Below, in pieces: positions 46,002 to 55,572 of a stretch of DNA of 64,000 bases. Location of the stretch: contig NZ_LT968776.1 in assembly GCF_900240975.1 (NCBI RefSeq), positions 682,001-746,000 on the forward strand, in the 5' to 3' direction. Within the stretch, counting starts at the first letter, position 1. Every line of letters starts with the position of its first letter. Source of the stretch: Mycobacterium sp. 4858 (lineage in GTDB: Bacteria > Actinomycetota > Actinomycetes > Mycobacteriales > Mycobacteriaceae). The position numbers were made by a program, and so were the translations under genes. The notes under the pieces were generated by a model. The model was given only the letters and a program-made list of their open reading frames with translations, ran no database searches and was not told the origin of the DNA.

Positions 46002-46619
46002 TCAACCGCGGGGAACGTCGTCGGGCGTGCGGGGCAGCGCATAGAGCGCCATCCGCCGGTTCGACATGTCGTGCTCGCCGAGGAAGACGCAGCCTCCCCG
46101 CTCGCAGAATGTGCGCGCCAGGGCGTTGCGGTGGTCGGGATCGAACATGATGCGCCGGCATTGCGGATCGAGGCCCAGGATGCTGCCCACCAGGTAGGGC
46201 AGCAGGTAACTCACGTGTCCCCGCTTGATGTAGTCCAGATCGGCCACCGCGACGTGTAACCCCAGATCGTGGGGATCATGCTCATATCGGGTCGCGATGG
46301 AATCCTTTGCCGCCCTGTACAATTCGATGTAGGCGCGGTCTGTTCCGTAGAGCGTGGCGATGAAGGGGCGCGAGAAGGCGCCTTCGAGCTGCGCGCGCAG
46401 ATAACGATGCCAGCGCGCCACCGGCCAGGCGGACTCCCACGCTTCGACCAAGTGCGGCCGGCTCATCCACTCGGCGATCATCTCCGCGTCCGCGTCGGGG
46501 TTGGCCAGACGCAGCCCGTACGGGTCGGGCAACGCGGGAATGGGCGGCGGTGGGACTGCGCGGATTTCGGCGGAAACGTCGGTCAATTCCCGCGGCAGGA
46601 TGGGGTCGGCCCCGCTCAC
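46002..46619 (-). CDS. MbtK-like GNAT acyltransferase
   Basis: This 205-residue protein strongly resembles the MbtK/IucB lysine N-acyltransferases: PDPYGLRLANPDADAEMIAE, WMSRPHLVEAWESAWP, the helix DPHDLGLHVAVADLDYIKRG and C-terminal RRIMFDPDHRNALAR then GEHDMSNRRMALYAL. MbtK acylates the lysine in mycobactin. No siderophore cluster is in the window, so this may be a stand-alone copy or serve another amine. The GTG start overlaps the LLM stop (GTGA). Confidence 0.85.
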   Translation of the reverse strand: MSGADPILPRELTDVSAEIRAVPPPPIPALPDPYGLRLANPDADAEMIAEWMSRPHLVEAWESAWPVARWHRYLRAQLEGAFSRPFIATLYGTDRAYIELYRAAKDSIATRYEHDPHDLGLHVAVADLDYIKRGHVSYLLPYLVGSILGLDPQCRRIMFDPDHRNALARTFCERGGCVFLGEHDMSNRRMALYALPRTPDDVPRG

Positions 46620-47491
46620 GCGAGTGCCGCCTTCATCCACCGCTCGGCCAGCGCCACAACCCATTCGGCCGCCGCCTCGGGCCGGTCGGGAGGTGATTCG
46701 ACGAGAACCAGTTCGTCGATGCCCATGTCGGCGAGGGCGCCGATGTCAACGACTTCCGGGTCGCGTAGCGCGACCGACAGCCGCAGCCGGGCGGGATCCC
46801 GCCCCGAGTCGGTGCATAGCCGTTGCAGCTCGGCGACGCGATCGCGCGCGGCCTCCAGCCCATCGATGTTGAACCCGTACCAGCCGTCGCCCCACTTCGC
46901 CGCACGGCGCAGCGCCGAATCGCTGTTGCCCCCTAGCACGATCGGGATATGACGGTTCCGCACCGGTTTGGGGTTGACGCGGATGGACTCGAACTTCACG
47001 AAGTCGCCGTCGAACGAGGCGACGTCGTCACGCCACACTGTGCGCATCGCGGCCGCATATTCGGCGGTACGCGCACCGCGACGGGCGAAGGGCACTGAGA
47101 GCGCGGCGAATTCCTCCCTGGACCACCCGACGCCCACGCCCAGTGTCAGCCGCCCACCGCTGAGCCGATCCAGGCTGGCGGCCTGCTTGGCCACCACCAC
47201 CGGATGGTGTTCGGGCAGCAGGAGCACGCCCGTGGCCAGGCCGATCCGGGACGAGGCGGCCGCGGCAAAGCTCAGGGCGATCATCGGGTCAAGCCAATCC
47301 GCCTGCGCCGGAACGGCAATGACGCCGTCCTCGGAGTAGGGATAGCGCGAAGCGGGCCGGTCGGCCATCACGACGTGTTCACCCGCCCACAGCGTGGCGA
47401 AACCGCAATCGTCAGCGGTCGACGCGACGGCATCGATCACCGCGCGGTCGGCGCCGGTACCGATCCCCAGGGCATGCAATCCCAGCCGCAT
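46616..47491 (-). CDS. LLM-class (F420-type) flavin-dependent oxidoreductase
   Basis: This 291-residue TIM-barrel protein of the luciferase-like family has the features of the mycobacterial F420-linked group: DCGFATLWAGEHVVMAD, RIGLATGVLLLPEHHPVVVAKQAASL, GGRLTLGVGVGWSREEF and IPIVLGGNSDSALRRAAKWG. It probably uses F420 or FMN; the substrate is unknown. It occupies the Rv3072c position. The upstream -10 (GACGAT) is weak. Confidence 0.88.
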   Translation of the reverse strand: MRLGLHALGIGTGADRAVIDAVASTADDCGFATLWAGEHVVMADRPASRYPYSEDGVIAVPAQADWLDPMIALSFAAAASSRIGLATGVLLLPEHHPVVVAKQAASLDRLSGGRLTLGVGVGWSREEFAALSVPFARRGARTAEYAAAMRTVWRDDVASFDGDFVKFESIRVNPKPVRNRHIPIVLGGNSDSALRRAAKWGDGWYGFNIDGLEAARDRVAELQRLCTDSGRDPARLRLSVALRDPEVVDIGALADMGIDELVLVESPPDRPEAAAEWVVALAERWMKAALA

Positions 47492-47512
47492 CGCAGAATC
47501 GTCTCACGACGT

Positions 47513-47869
47513 TCAGCGGCTTTTCAGCATCTCCGCGAGGACGGCCGCCTGGCTGATCTCCACGTCGCGAGTCGCGGTGACCAGGGTGAGGAGACCGTGC
47601 CCGGCCAGATCGCGGAGCTCGTCCAGCGCCGGGCTGTCGCGCAGCTCGGCCCGGTAGCGCTTGGCGAACTCGTCGAACCGTTCGGGGCGGTGCTGATACC
47701 ACTCCCGGAGTTCCTTCGATGGTGCGACGTCCTTGCACCAGGTGCCCACCCTCGGATCGTCCTTGCGTATCCCCCGCGGCCAGACGCGGTCGACCAGCAC
47801 GCGCCGGCCCTCGTCGGCGGCGACGTCGTCGTAGACCCGCGCCACGCGAACCCTGTCCTTGGCGCTCAT
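47513..47869 (-). CDS. DUF488 family protein
   Basis: This 118-residue protein begins RVRVARVYDDVAADEGRRVL and has VDRVWPRGIRKDD and WCKDVAPSKELREWYQHRPE, the DUF488 signature. Its function is not known. ATG 47869 follows a TACCCT -10 element by seven bases, giving a leaderless start. It is divergent, with 48 bases between starts, from the SOS-controlled HNH gene. Confidence 0.85.
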   Translation of the reverse strand: MSAKDRVRVARVYDDVAADEGRRVLVDRVWPRGIRKDDPRVGTWCKDVAPSKELREWYQHRPERFDEFAKRYRAELRDSPALDELRDLAGHGLLTLVTATRDVEISQAAVLAEMLKSR

Positions 47870-47876
47870 AAACGCC

Positions 47877-47882
47877 AGGGTA
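47877..47882 (-). promoter_or_regulatory. -10 element of the DUF488 gene
   Basis: TACCCT on the minus strand, seven bases before ATG 47869. Confidence 0.4.
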
Positions 47883-47904
47883 GGCGCCCGTCGGCAGACT
47901 GCGT

Positions 47905-47925
47905 TATTATCGAACTTATGTTCGA
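47905..47925 (+). promoter_or_regulatory. LexA SOS box and -10 of the HNH gene
   Basis: TCGAAC-TTAT-GTTCGA at 47910-47925 is a perfect mycobacterial SOS box. The -10 TATTAT (47905-47910) is seven bases before ATG 47918, so LexA would cover the start of a leaderless mRNA. Confidence 0.88.
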
Positions 47926-49193
47926 AGAATTGGCGAACGTCGACCCGGCGGCCGGTGAATTGGCCCTGATAGAGCGCATCGCCGAGCTGGAGATGGTCAA
48001 GTGCGCCGCCGCTGCCGGCCAGGCCCGGGCCGCGGCCGCACTGGACGCCGCACGGCGGGCCACCGAGGCGGCCGAAGGGGTGCCCGCCGCGCGGGCGCGG
48101 GCGCGGCGTGGCCAGCGAAGTCGCGCTGGCGCGGCGCGACTCCCCCGCCCGGGGCGGTCGGCATCTGGGCTTCGCCAAGGCCCTCGTCTACGAGATGCCG
48201 CACACGCTGGCGGCGCTGGAATGCGGGGCGTTGTCGGAGTGGCGGGCGACGCTGATCGTCCGCGAGAGCGCCTGCCTGGAAGTCGAGGATCGCCGGGCGT
48301 TGGACGCGGAGCTGTGCGCCGACCCGGCGGGACTGGACGGCATGGGCGACGCGCGAGTTGCCGCCGCGGCGAAAGCGATCGCCTACCGGCTGGATCCGCA
48401 CGCCGTCGTCGAGCGGGCGGCCAAAGCCGAGATGGAACGCACCGTCACCATTCGGCCCGCGCCCGACACGATGACGTACCTCACCGCATTATTACCTGTG
48501 GCGCAAGGCGTTTCGGTGTACGCGACGCTGCGCCGCGAAGCGGACACCCGCGGCGACGGGCGCACGCGCGGTCAGGTGATGGCCGACACCCTGGTCGAAC
48601 GGGTCACCGGCCGCAGCGCCACGGTCCCCAGCCCGATCGCGGTCAACCTGGTGCTGTCCGACGAGACGCTGCTCGGCGGTGACAACGCGCCCGCTGACCT
48701 CGCCGGCTACGGTCCCGTCCCCGCGGCGGTCGCGCGCGCAATGGTCAGTAGCGCTGTCACCGACCGGCGTTCGCGCGCGACGCTGCGCCGGCTGTACGCG
48801 CATCCGCGATCCGGGGCGCTGGTGGCGATGGAGTCACGGGCACGCCTCTTTCCCCGCGGGCTGGCCGCATTCATCGGCCTGCGCGATCAGCGTTGCCGCA
48901 CGCCCTACTGCGATGCGCCGGTCAGACACCGCGACCACGCGCGGGCGTGGGCCGACGGCGGCCCGACCACCGCGGACAACGGTCTGGGGCTGTGCGAGCA
49001 CTGCAACTACGTGAAGGAGAACGCAGGATGGCGGGTGAGCACCGCCGTCGACGAAAACCACACGCACACAGCGCTATTCACGACGCCCACCGGCAAGGGC
49101 TACCGCTCGATGGCGCCGCCGCGCGTCCCCACGATCACGGTCAGCGAGCTGGAGATCCGCGTCGGGGTCCGCCTCGCGCGACACGCGGCCTAG
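47918..49193 (+). pseudogene. 13E12/DUF222-HNH endonuclease, frameshifted
   Basis: This is a homolog of the mycobacterial 13E12 family. The first part (MFEELANVDPAAGELALIER...) runs to about 48,090, then a one-base shift in a GC-repeat (48,087-48,107) is needed to continue with VASEVALARRDSPARGGRHL and the rest. The C-terminal HNH domain is complete: CRTPYCDAPVRHRDHARAWA, then DNGLGLCEHCNYVKENAGW. Removing one G restores a 424-residue protein. It may be a real pseudogene or a sequencing error. A perfect SOS box overlaps the start. Confidence 0.8.
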
Positions 49194-49888
49194 GTGCCCT
49201 GGCCGGTGAGGCGCTCGACATCGATGACTTCACCGCGGTTGATGCTGACCCAGTCACGCCCGGCCAGGTAGGGACGCAGGCTCCGGCCGATGAGCTCGAC
49301 GTCGGCGGGTGATTTGGGTCGCTGCAGCTCGTACACGTGGGGCAACTCGGCCATGCCGGTGACGACATTCCACAGCGTCAACGCCTGGGGACCGGTGGGC
49401 GGGTCCACCAAGACCGGTCCAAACAGGCACTGCCCCAACAAGAACAGGGTGGGAACACCATAGCCGCCGGCGTCGATGACCCGCTGATGGTCGTAGCGGA
49501 TCTCGTCGTGGGTGGTCGGGTCGTCCAGCGCCGCGTCGAAAACCGACGGGTCGGCGCCGATGTCGCACAGCAAGCGACGGGCAACCGCGGGGTCGTGCGG
49601 TTTACCGCCCAGCGTGTGCAGTTCGTGGCCGATGGCGCCGTACCACCGATCCAGCAGCGCCATGTCCGTTCGGCGCAGCAGCGCCCCGATCCGCATCAAC
49701 GACCACCCATAGGACCACTCCCGCTCCCACGGGTGCTTCTGGCCCTCGGACCGGTTGATCTCTTCGAGGCTGAAGAAACGCCAGTCGACGGTCATGCCGA
49801 GTTGATCGCGCACGTCGCGAATCCACAATGACGTTTGATAGGCGAACGGACACATCGGGTCGAAATGGAACTCCACCGCAACGCTCAT
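49190..49888 (-). CDS. DsbA-like protein (Rv2466c-type)
   Basis: This 232-residue thioredoxin-fold protein begins [20 protein letters not shown]: Cys13 is in the position of the active-site cysteine, but the CPWC motif is CPFA, so the resolving cysteine is missing. Later segments [19 protein letters not shown] and [14 protein letters not shown] match the mycothiol-dependent Rv2466c group. It could still work as a one-cysteine mycothiol-dependent reductase. It is convergent with the HNH gene with four bases shared. Confidence 0.85.
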   Translation of the reverse strand: MSVAVEFHFDPMCPFAYQTSLWIRDVRDQLGMTVDWRFFSLEEINRSEGQKHPWEREWSYGWSLMRIGALLRRTDMALLDRWYGAIGHELHTLGGKPHDPAVARRLLCDIGADPSVFDAALDDPTTHDEIRYDHQRVIDAGGYGVPTLFLLGQCLFGPVLVDPPTGPQALTLWNVVTGMAELPHVYELQRPKSPADVELIGRSLRPYLAGRDWVSINRGEVIDVERLTGQGT

Positions 49889-49908
49889 GTTCGGACCCGC
49901 TTCGCCGC

Positions 49909-50832
49909 TCAGTAGTGATAGGTGTCCGACGGCGCGGGCGAATGATCCCGTTCTTCGTCGTCGAAGTCCGACGGTTCGATGCCGTAGGCGCGGGCCAGCT
50001 CGAGGATCTTCGTGGCCCTGGCAATCCGCGGCAGGTCGGAACCGTTACGAATCTCTCCCCCGTCACGTTCGAACTCGGCGAAAAACTCCTTCGCCCACGA
50101 TATTTCGTCGTGCGATGGCGACAGGCCCTCGTTGACCACCGCGCACTGGTCCGGCGTCAGGCAGATCTTGCCGGTCATCCCGAATTCCACGGACACGGCC
50201 GTGGCCTCGATCAGTTTCAACGCATTCGAGCCGATCGTGGGCCCGTCGATGGCGCTGGGCAGGCTGGCCGCCTTCGCGGCGATCGTGAAGCGCGAGCGGG
50301 CGTAGGCCAGCGTGCTCGGGTCCTCCCCGAAACCGGTGTCGCGGCGGAAGTCTCCGATGCCGAAGGCGAGCCGGAAGGTGCCCTTCGCCGCGGCTATTTC
50401 GGTGATGCGTTCGAGCCCGCGGGCCGTCTCCACCAACGCCACGATCGGCACGTTGGGCAGCCGTTGGGCGGTCTCGGTGACGTGGTCGACCGATTCGACC
50501 ATCGCCAGCATCACCCCTCCGACCGGCGTTCCCGCCAGTGCCGCGAGGTCGTCCGCCCACCACGGGGTGCCGAACCCGTTGACGCGCACCCAGTCGGTGT
50601 TGCCGGTGTCCAGCCAGCTCACCACGTTGTCGCGGGCGGCGTGCTTGTCTTTGGGTGCGACGGCGTCCTCGATGTCGAGTACGACGATGTCGGCCCGCGA
50701 GTGCACCGCGGACTGGAACCGGTCCGCGTGCGCACCGTTGACCAATAGCCAGCTCCGGGCCAAAACGGGGTCGATGCGGTAGCCGATGGCGTCGTCGGGC
50801 TCCGTCGCGCTGGTGTTGACCTGGTCGTACAT
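49909..50832 (-). CDS. HpcH/HpaI aldolase / citrate lyase beta-like (CitE-like) protein
   Basis: This 307-residue CitE-like protein shows the TIM-barrel motifs [17 protein letters not shown] (with metal-binding acidic residues), [29 protein letters not shown] and the Asp segment [12 protein letters not shown]-terminal [19 protein letters not shown] is also conserved. It probably acts as a malyl-CoA or citramalyl-CoA-type lyase; no CitD/F partner is present. It is the Rv3075c position by synteny. Confidence 0.88.
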   Translation of the reverse strand: MYDQVNTSATEPDDAIGYRIDPVLARSWLLVNGAHADRFQSAVHSRADIVVLDIEDAVAPKDKHAARDNVVSWLDTGNTDWVRVNGFGTPWWADDLAALAGTPVGGVMLAMVESVDHVTETAQRLPNVPIVALVETARGLERITEIAAAKGTFRLAFGIGDFRRDTGFGEDPSTLAYARSRFTIAAKAASLPSAIDGPTIGSNALKLIEATAVSVEFGMTGKICLTPDQCAVVNEGLSPSHDEISWAKEFFAEFERDGGEIRNGSDLPRIARATKILELARAYGIEPSDFDDEERDHSPAPSDTYHY

Positions 50833-50925
50833 TCGGTCTCTCGTGGTTATCGGTATCGGATTGGTGCCTTAACCGTAGCGATATCCCCAAACGGGCGGTT
50901 GGGCATGCCCCCTCGACGCAGAAAT

Positions 50926-50969
50926 GGCCAGACCGCCCGAGGATCGAGCCCTCGCCCGGGCGGCCTGGC
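50926..50969 (-). terminator. Transcription terminator hairpin
   Basis: A long GC-rich inverted repeat (GGCCAGACCGCCCGAGG and CCTCGCCCGGGCGGCCTGGC with small bulges) directly follows the minus-strand gene ending at 50,984 and precedes ATTTCT on that strand. Confidence 0.7.
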
Positions 50970-50983
50970 TGTGGAATTTTCGG

Positions 50984-51946
50984 CTAGTTGATGCCGACGA
51001 CCTCCTGCGCGATGGCGGCAACGCGCGTTTGGGCGGCCGACACCACCCGCTGGCGGTTCTTGTTGGCCTCCTCGTACGCGATGATCGCCCGCACGTCGCT
51101 CGGATTGGTGAGGTCCTTCACCTCGGCGACGGCCTCGCTCACGTTGAGCTCGTCGTAGTTGGCGATGGGCAGCTCGTCGGCGTCGAGGACCCCCACGGAG
51201 GCGCGTGCCGCGTGCAGGGCGTCGGCGGTCTGCCGGGCCCCCTCGTTGCGGGTCACCCGCTCGGCCGCCTCGAGGGCGGCGTTCCGGGAAGCGACGATCG
51301 CCCGGGTCGCCACGTCACCCGCGTGCGCGCCCCTGCTGACCAGTTCGTTGAACGTCGGGCGGGCCGAGCGCAGCGCGTCCGCGGCCCTGTCGACACTGCG
51401 GACCGACCACTCGACCGGCAGGTTCACCAGTTTGACCGCGGTTCCGGCCGCCGCCTGCAACGGTGTGCGACGCAGCGCCGCCGGCCCACCGAGCGCATCC
51501 TCGGCGAGCACGGTCGTCAGCCAATCGACGGTCGCCGAATGAGCGGTGATCAGTCGCGTCGCCAGGCTCTCCACCTCGGGGAGCTCGGCGGCCACGGCCA
51601 GCGCCTTGAGGTAGCGGGCGCGGTCGAGCAATTGATCCTCCAGCGCCAGGTCGCCCAGCAGCGCCTCGTCGAACGGTTGCGCCTGTTCGGTCAGCGCCTT
51701 GACCGCCGCCGCGGCGCGGCCCAGGAACGGGCCGACGATGTCGGGGACGCCACCCAACCCGCGTATCGCCTTCTCGATCGCCTCGGAACGGTCACGTGCG
51801 TTCGACGCGTTCTGTGTCAGTTCCCGCTCGACGGCCTCGGTACGCGCCTGTGCGATGCGGGTTTCGGCAACCTGGATCTCGGTGTTGGTCAGCTGGTGCA
51901 AAGCGCGCAGCTGCGCCAAAACCGTCGTCTTGTCCGTTGAAGTCAT
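50984..51946 (-). CDS. Helical protein, probably ferritin-like
   Basis: This 320-residue, Ala-rich, all-helical protein begins TTVLAQLRALHQLTNTEIQVAE. Segments such as ARTEAVERELTQNASNARDR and GDLALEDQLLDRARYLKALA with spaced Glu/Arg/Tyr recall ferritin-like mycobacterial proteins, but I do not see a full metal ligand set and leave the function open. AGGAGGCG supports ATG 51946. It is divergent from the SigF-type hemerythrin gene, so it may be co-regulated in stress. A terminator follows it. Confidence 0.7.
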   Translation of the reverse strand: MTSTDKTTVLAQLRALHQLTNTEIQVAETRIAQARTEAVERELTQNASNARDRSEAIEKAIRGLGGVPDIVGPFLGRAAAAVKALTEQAQPFDEALLGDLALEDQLLDRARYLKALAVAAELPEVESLATRLITAHSATVDWLTTVLAEDALGGPAALRRTPLQAAAGTAVKLVNLPVEWSVRSVDRAADALRSARPTFNELVSRGAHAGDVATRAIVASRNAALEAAERVTRNEGARQTADALHAARASVGVLDADELPIANYDELNVSEAVAEVKDLTNPSDVRAIIAYEEANKNRQRVVSAAQTRVAAIAQEVVGIN

Positions 51947-52105
51947 TGAAAAACTCGCCTCCTGCGTTGATTGTCTGGATCGGCACGAAAGCGCCTTTGG
52001 GTCGGCTACCCATTCGGGCGCGGACAGATAACATCGGCACCCGGCGTGTGATCCAGATCGCTTTGGCCCCTGGGCCGAGGTGGCCGCGCCGGCGCGACCG
52101 CCCTC

Positions 52106-52130
52106 GTTTAGCGGTTTGTACAGCGGGTAC
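52106..52130 (+). promoter_or_regulatory. SigF-type promoter of the hemerythrin gene
   Basis: GTTT (52106-52109), a 15-base spacer and GGGTAC (52125-52130) fit the mycobacterial SigF consensus GTTT-N15-GGGTA. The predicted start gives a 5' leader of about 60 bases. Confidence 0.75.
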
Positions 52131-52196
52131 GTCTCGACGAGCCGCACACAGCCCATGGTGCGAATTTCCAACTCCCAGAACACTGGAGGTATCGCG

Positions 52197-52769
52197 ATGG
52201 CCGACATGATTGTGCAATCGCCCGACGAGGTCGTCGCTTTCCTGAAGGCGCAACACAACCTCATCGAGGACATGTTCGACGAAGTCCTGCACGCGTCCGA
52301 CCCGCAGGCGCGGGAGAAGCCGTTCGTCGAGTTGCGTCAATTGCTCGCCGTCCACGAGACGGCCGAGGAAATGGTGGTGCACCCGCGGGTGCGCCGCGAG
52401 ACCGACGACGGGGACGCCATCGTCGACGCCCGGCTCAAAGAAGAGCACGAAGCCAAGGAGCTGCTGTCACAGATCGAGGACCTCGATATCGCCTCGCAGC
52501 AGTTCGTCGACGCCGTGACCAGGCTGCGCGACGCCGTTCTCGAGCACGCACGGCACGAGGAGGAAGACGAGTTCCCCGTTTTGCTCCGGAAAGTCGACGA
52601 GGACGATCTCAAGCGGATGGGCGCGGCTGTGCGAGCGGCCGAGGCCATCGCGCCGACCCGCCCGCACCCCGGCGTCGAGTCGGCGAAGCTGAATTTCGCC
52701 CTGGGGCCGTTCGCGTCGATGCTCGACCGCGCCCGCGATGTGATCAAGCAGGCCATCGGAGTCGGCTAG
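52197..52769 (+). CDS. Hemerythrin-domain protein
   Basis: This 190-residue protein contains the HHE-type hemerythrin pattern: [17 protein letters not shown], a second block [15 protein letters not shown], then [15 protein letters not shown] and [20 protein letters not shown], providing the His, Glu and Asp residues for a di-iron site. A C-terminal extension (about 155-190) is helical. GGAGGT precedes ATG 52197. Under a SigF-type promoter, it likely acts in oxygen, nitric-oxide or peroxide stress. Confidence 0.92.
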   Translation: MADMIVQSPDEVVAFLKAQHNLIEDMFDEVLHASDPQAREKPFVELRQLLAVHETAEEMVVHPRVRRETDDGDAIVDARLKEEHEAKELLSQIEDLDIASQQFVDAVTRLRDAVLEHARHEEEDEFPVLLRKVDEDDLKRMGAAVRAAEAIAPTRPHPGVESAKLNFALGPFASMLDRARDVIKQAIGVG

Positions 52770-52791
52770 GCCTGCACCGCCGAACTTTCCG

Positions 52792-52797
52792 TAGGCT
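52792..52797 (+). promoter_or_regulatory. -10 element of selO
   Basis: TAGGCT lies seven bases before GTG 52805, predicting a leaderless mRNA and deciding the start. Confidence 0.45.
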
Positions 52798-52804
52798 CGA
52801 CGAG

Positions 52805-54268
52805 GTGAGTGTCGCTCCGGATATGACCGTTGCCCTGCAACACCGGTTCTTCCGTGAGCTGCCGGAGATGGCCATGCGCTGGCAAGCGGAGGCCCCGGCC
52901 GAGCCGAGGCTGCTGGCGTTCAACGACGGGTTTGCGGCGGAGCTCGGACTGGACGCGGACTGGCTGCGGAGTCCCGACGGACTGCGCTTCCTGGTCGGCA
53001 ACCTGGTGCCCAGCGGCGCCGTTCCGGTGGCCCAGGCCTACGCGGGGCATCAATTCGGCGGCTTCGTCCCCCGGCTGGGCGACGGACGCGCCCTGCTGCT
53101 CGGCGAGCTCGTCGACGCCGAGGGCCGTCTGCGCGACATCCACCTCAAAGGCTCCGGGCCGACGCCGTTCGCGCGCGGCGGCGACGGGCTGGCGGCGGTC
53201 GGTCCCATGCTGCGCGAGTACATCGTCAGCGAAGCGATGCACGCGCTTTCCGTGCCGACGACACGATCGCTGGCCGTGGTGGGCACCGGCCGTCCGGTGC
53301 TGCGCGAAGCGGAATTGCCCGGGGCCGTGCTGACCCGGGTGGCCAGCAGCCATCTGCGGGTGGGCAGCTTCCAGTACGCAGCGTCCTCCGGCGACGGCGA
53401 ATTGCTGCGGCGCCTCGCCGACCATGCGATCGCTCGCCACCACCCCGGCGCCGCACAGGCCGAACGCCCCTACCTCGCACTGTTCGAAGGCGTGGTCGCG
53501 GTGCAGGCATCGCTGATCGCTCGCTGGATGCTGATCGGATTCGTGCACGGGGTGATGAACACCGACAACATGACGATCTCCGGCGAGACGATCGACTACG
53601 GACCGTGCGCTTTCATGGAGGCCTACGACCCCGACACGGTCTTCAGTTCGATCGACTTCTGGGGGCGCTACGCCTACGGCAACCAGCCCCTGGTCGCGGG
53701 CTGGAACCTCGCTCGGTTCGCCGAGACGCTGCTCCCCCTGCTCTCCGATGACATCGAGGAGGCGGTCGCGCTTGCGGAGGCATCGTTCGGCGTCTTCCAG
53801 CGCGAGTACGACGCCGTGTGGTCGTCCGGCATGCGCGCCAAACTCGGTTTACCGGCCGACATCGAAGCCCGAGACTGCACGGCGCTGGCCGACGACTTGC
53901 TTGCCCTGCTGAAGGACAGCCACGTCGACTACACCTCGTTCTTCCGCCACCTCGGCCGGGCGGCGCGCGGCGATGCCGAACCCGCGCGCGGATTGTTCGT
54001 CGACCTCGCCGGGTTCGACGCCTGGCTGTCGCGCTGGCAGAGCCTGCGCCCCGACGCCGACGTCATGGACCGGGCCAACCCGGTCTACATTCCGCGCAAC
54101 CACCTGGTCGAGGAGGCCCTGGCCGCCGCGACGGCCGGCGAGCTGGGACCCGTCGAACAGCTCCTCGCTGCGGTGGCCGCGCCCTTCGACGAGCGGCCGG
54201 GTCTGGAGCGCTACGCCAGCCCGGCCCCGGAGGACTTCGGAAAGTACCAAACGTTCTGCGGCACTTAG
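52805..54268 (+). CDS. selO: Protein adenylyltransferase SelO (YdiU family)
   Basis: This 487-residue pseudokinase-fold protein has the conserved N-terminal [20 protein letters not shown] (about 77-96), [17 protein letters not shown], and the catalytic segment [20 protein letters not shown]. SelO transfers AMP to hydroxyl side chains of redox proteins and protects against oxidative stress. Eukaryotic SelO ends with a selenocysteine; here the C-terminus is [10 protein letters not shown], so Cys replaces Sec. The position after the hemerythrin gene fits a stress cluster. GTG 52805 fits a leaderless start. Confidence 0.93.
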   Translation: MSVAPDMTVALQHRFFRELPEMAMRWQAEAPAEPRLLAFNDGFAAELGLDADWLRSPDGLRFLVGNLVPSGAVPVAQAYAGHQFGGFVPRLGDGRALLLGELVDAEGRLRDIHLKGSGPTPFARGGDGLAAVGPMLREYIVSEAMHALSVPTTRSLAVVGTGRPVLREAELPGAVLTRVASSHLRVGSFQYAASSGDGELLRRLADHAIARHHPGAAQAERPYLALFEGVVAVQASLIARWMLIGFVHGVMNTDNMTISGETIDYGPCAFMEAYDPDTVFSSIDFWGRYAYGNQPLVAGWNLARFAETLLPLLSDDIEEAVALAEASFGVFQREYDAVWSSGMRAKLGLPADIEARDCTALADDLLALLKDSHVDYTSFFRHLGRAARGDAEPARGLFVDLAGFDAWLSRWQSLRPDADVMDRANPVYIPRNHLVEEALAAATAGELGPVEQLLAAVAAPFDERPGLERYASPAPEDFGKYQTFCGT

Positions 54269-54270
54269 GC

Positions 54271-55098
54271 TTACGTCAGCTTTGCGGCCTCGGCCTGGAG
54301 CTCGTCGAGCCGGCGGAGGGTCTGGTCGCGAGGCTCGGTGGGCAGCTCCACCAGCAGGTGCTCCACCCCGAGGGCGAGGTAGCCCTCCAGCTCGTTGGCC
54401 GTCGGCGCGCCGCCGTGGAAGCTGATCACCGGTACGTCCTGGCCGGCGACATCGCGCAGTCGCTGAAGTTGCGGGGCCAGCACCTCCGCGGACGGTGTCA
54501 TCGACAGCCAACCGGCATGCAGCCGGGCGATGCGTTTGAAGCCCGCGGGCCCGCCGCCGAAGTACAGCGGCGGATAGGGCTTCTGCACCGGCTTGGGCCA
54601 ACTGTAGATCGGCTCGAAGTTCACGAATTCGCCGTGGAACCCGGCCGTTTCGTGCGTCCAGATCTCGATCATCGCGTCGATCCGCTCGTCGACGACCCGG
54701 CCGCGAACCGCGGGATCGACGCCGTGGTTGGCGATCTCTTCGCGCAGCCAGCCCACGCCGACACCGAACCGAAACCGTCCCTGCGACAACAGGTCCAGTG
54801 ACGCCACCTCCTTGGCCGTGTGGATCGGATCGCGCTGCGGAACGAGTGCGATGCCGGTACCCAGGACGAGCCGTTCGGTGACGACCGCGGCCGCGGTCAA
54901 CGCCACGAAAGGATCCAGGGTGCGGTAGTACTTCGGCGGGATCGGTCCGCCCGCCGGATACGGCGTTACGTCCCCCGCCGGAATGTGGGAATGCTCAGCG
55001 AGAAACAGCGACTCGAACCCACGCTGCTCGAGCGCCTGCCCGAGCGCCACGGGATCGATGCCCTCGTCCGTCACGAATGTCAGCACGCCTAGACCCAT
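54271..55098 (-). CDS. LLM-class (F420-type) flavin-dependent oxidoreductase
   Basis: This 275-residue luciferase-like protein reads GFESLFLAEHSHIPAG, then TERLVLGTGIALVPQRDPIHTAKEVASLDLLSQ, GRFRFGVGVGWLREEI and PLYFGGGPAGFKRIARLHAG. It is of the F420-dependent mycobacterial group; the substrate is unknown. It is convergent with selO, with two bases between stop codons, and is likely co-transcribed with the gene at 55,104. Confidence 0.88.
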   Translation of the reverse strand: MGLGVLTFVTDEGIDPVALGQALEQRGFESLFLAEHSHIPAGDVTPYPAGGPIPPKYYRTLDPFVALTAAAVVTERLVLGTGIALVPQRDPIHTAKEVASLDLLSQGRFRFGVGVGWLREEIANHGVDPAVRGRVVDERIDAMIEIWTHETAGFHGEFVNFEPIYSWPKPVQKPYPPLYFGGGPAGFKRIARLHAGWLSMTPSAEVLAPQLQRLRDVAGQDVPVISFHGGAPTANELEGYLALGVEHLLVELPTEPRDQTLRRLDELQAEAAKLT

Positions 55099-55103
55099 GG
55101 TGC

Positions 55104-55526
55104 TCAGTCAACCGCATTCAGCTCGCCCCCGCGACCGGCTCCCCGCTCGACCCCGGTGGTACGACGCGCCGCACCCCACAGCCCGACGCCGATGCCGACG
55201 ACCGCGCCGCCGAGACCGATGATCCGTTGCGAGGGTTTCAGTTCGTCGTGGACACTGATGCCGCCGAGCAGGTCCGCCGCGTCCGCACCGCCGGACGCCA
55301 GGAACCAGCCGCGGGTGTTCTTGCCGCGCAGCGCCGCCGCCGCCGCGAGCATGCCGCCGATCAACGCGTCGCGATATCCCATGGAGCGCAACAACAGTCG
55401 CGCGGTCGGAGCCGGGTCGCCCGGGTCTCCCCAGAACCGGTTCGCGCTCAGGGGGTCGATGAGGAACCAGATGCCGGAGGTGAGTCGGATGCTGCCCGCC
55501 AGTAGAGCGGCTCGGTCGATTGCCAT
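55104..55526 (-). CDS. Small membrane-associated hypothetical protein
   Basis: This 140-residue protein has hydrophobic segments AGSIRLTSGIWFLIDP, ALIGGMLAAAAALRG and IIGLGGAVVGIGVGLWGAAR. It resembles DUF4267-type small membrane proteins, but I do not assign it. ATG 55526 has TAGGCT eight bases upstream, suggesting a near-leaderless start. Confidence 0.65.
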   Translation of the reverse strand: MAIDRAALLAGSIRLTSGIWFLIDPLSANRFWGDPGDPAPTARLLLRSMGYRDALIGGMLAAAAALRGKNTRGWFLASGGADAADLLGGISVHDELKPSQRIIGLGGAVVGIGVGLWGAARRTTGVERGAGRGGELNAVD

Positions 55527-55534
55527 GGTCTGCC

Positions 55535-55540
55535 AGCCTA
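55535..55540 (-). promoter_or_regulatory. -10 element of the gene at 55,104-55,526
   Basis: TAGGCT on the minus strand, eight bases before ATG 55526. It favours this start over a GTG 21 bases upstream. Confidence 0.4.
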
Positions 55541-55572
55541 TGGGCACGCCCGCGCGAGCGGTATCGAGGCCG

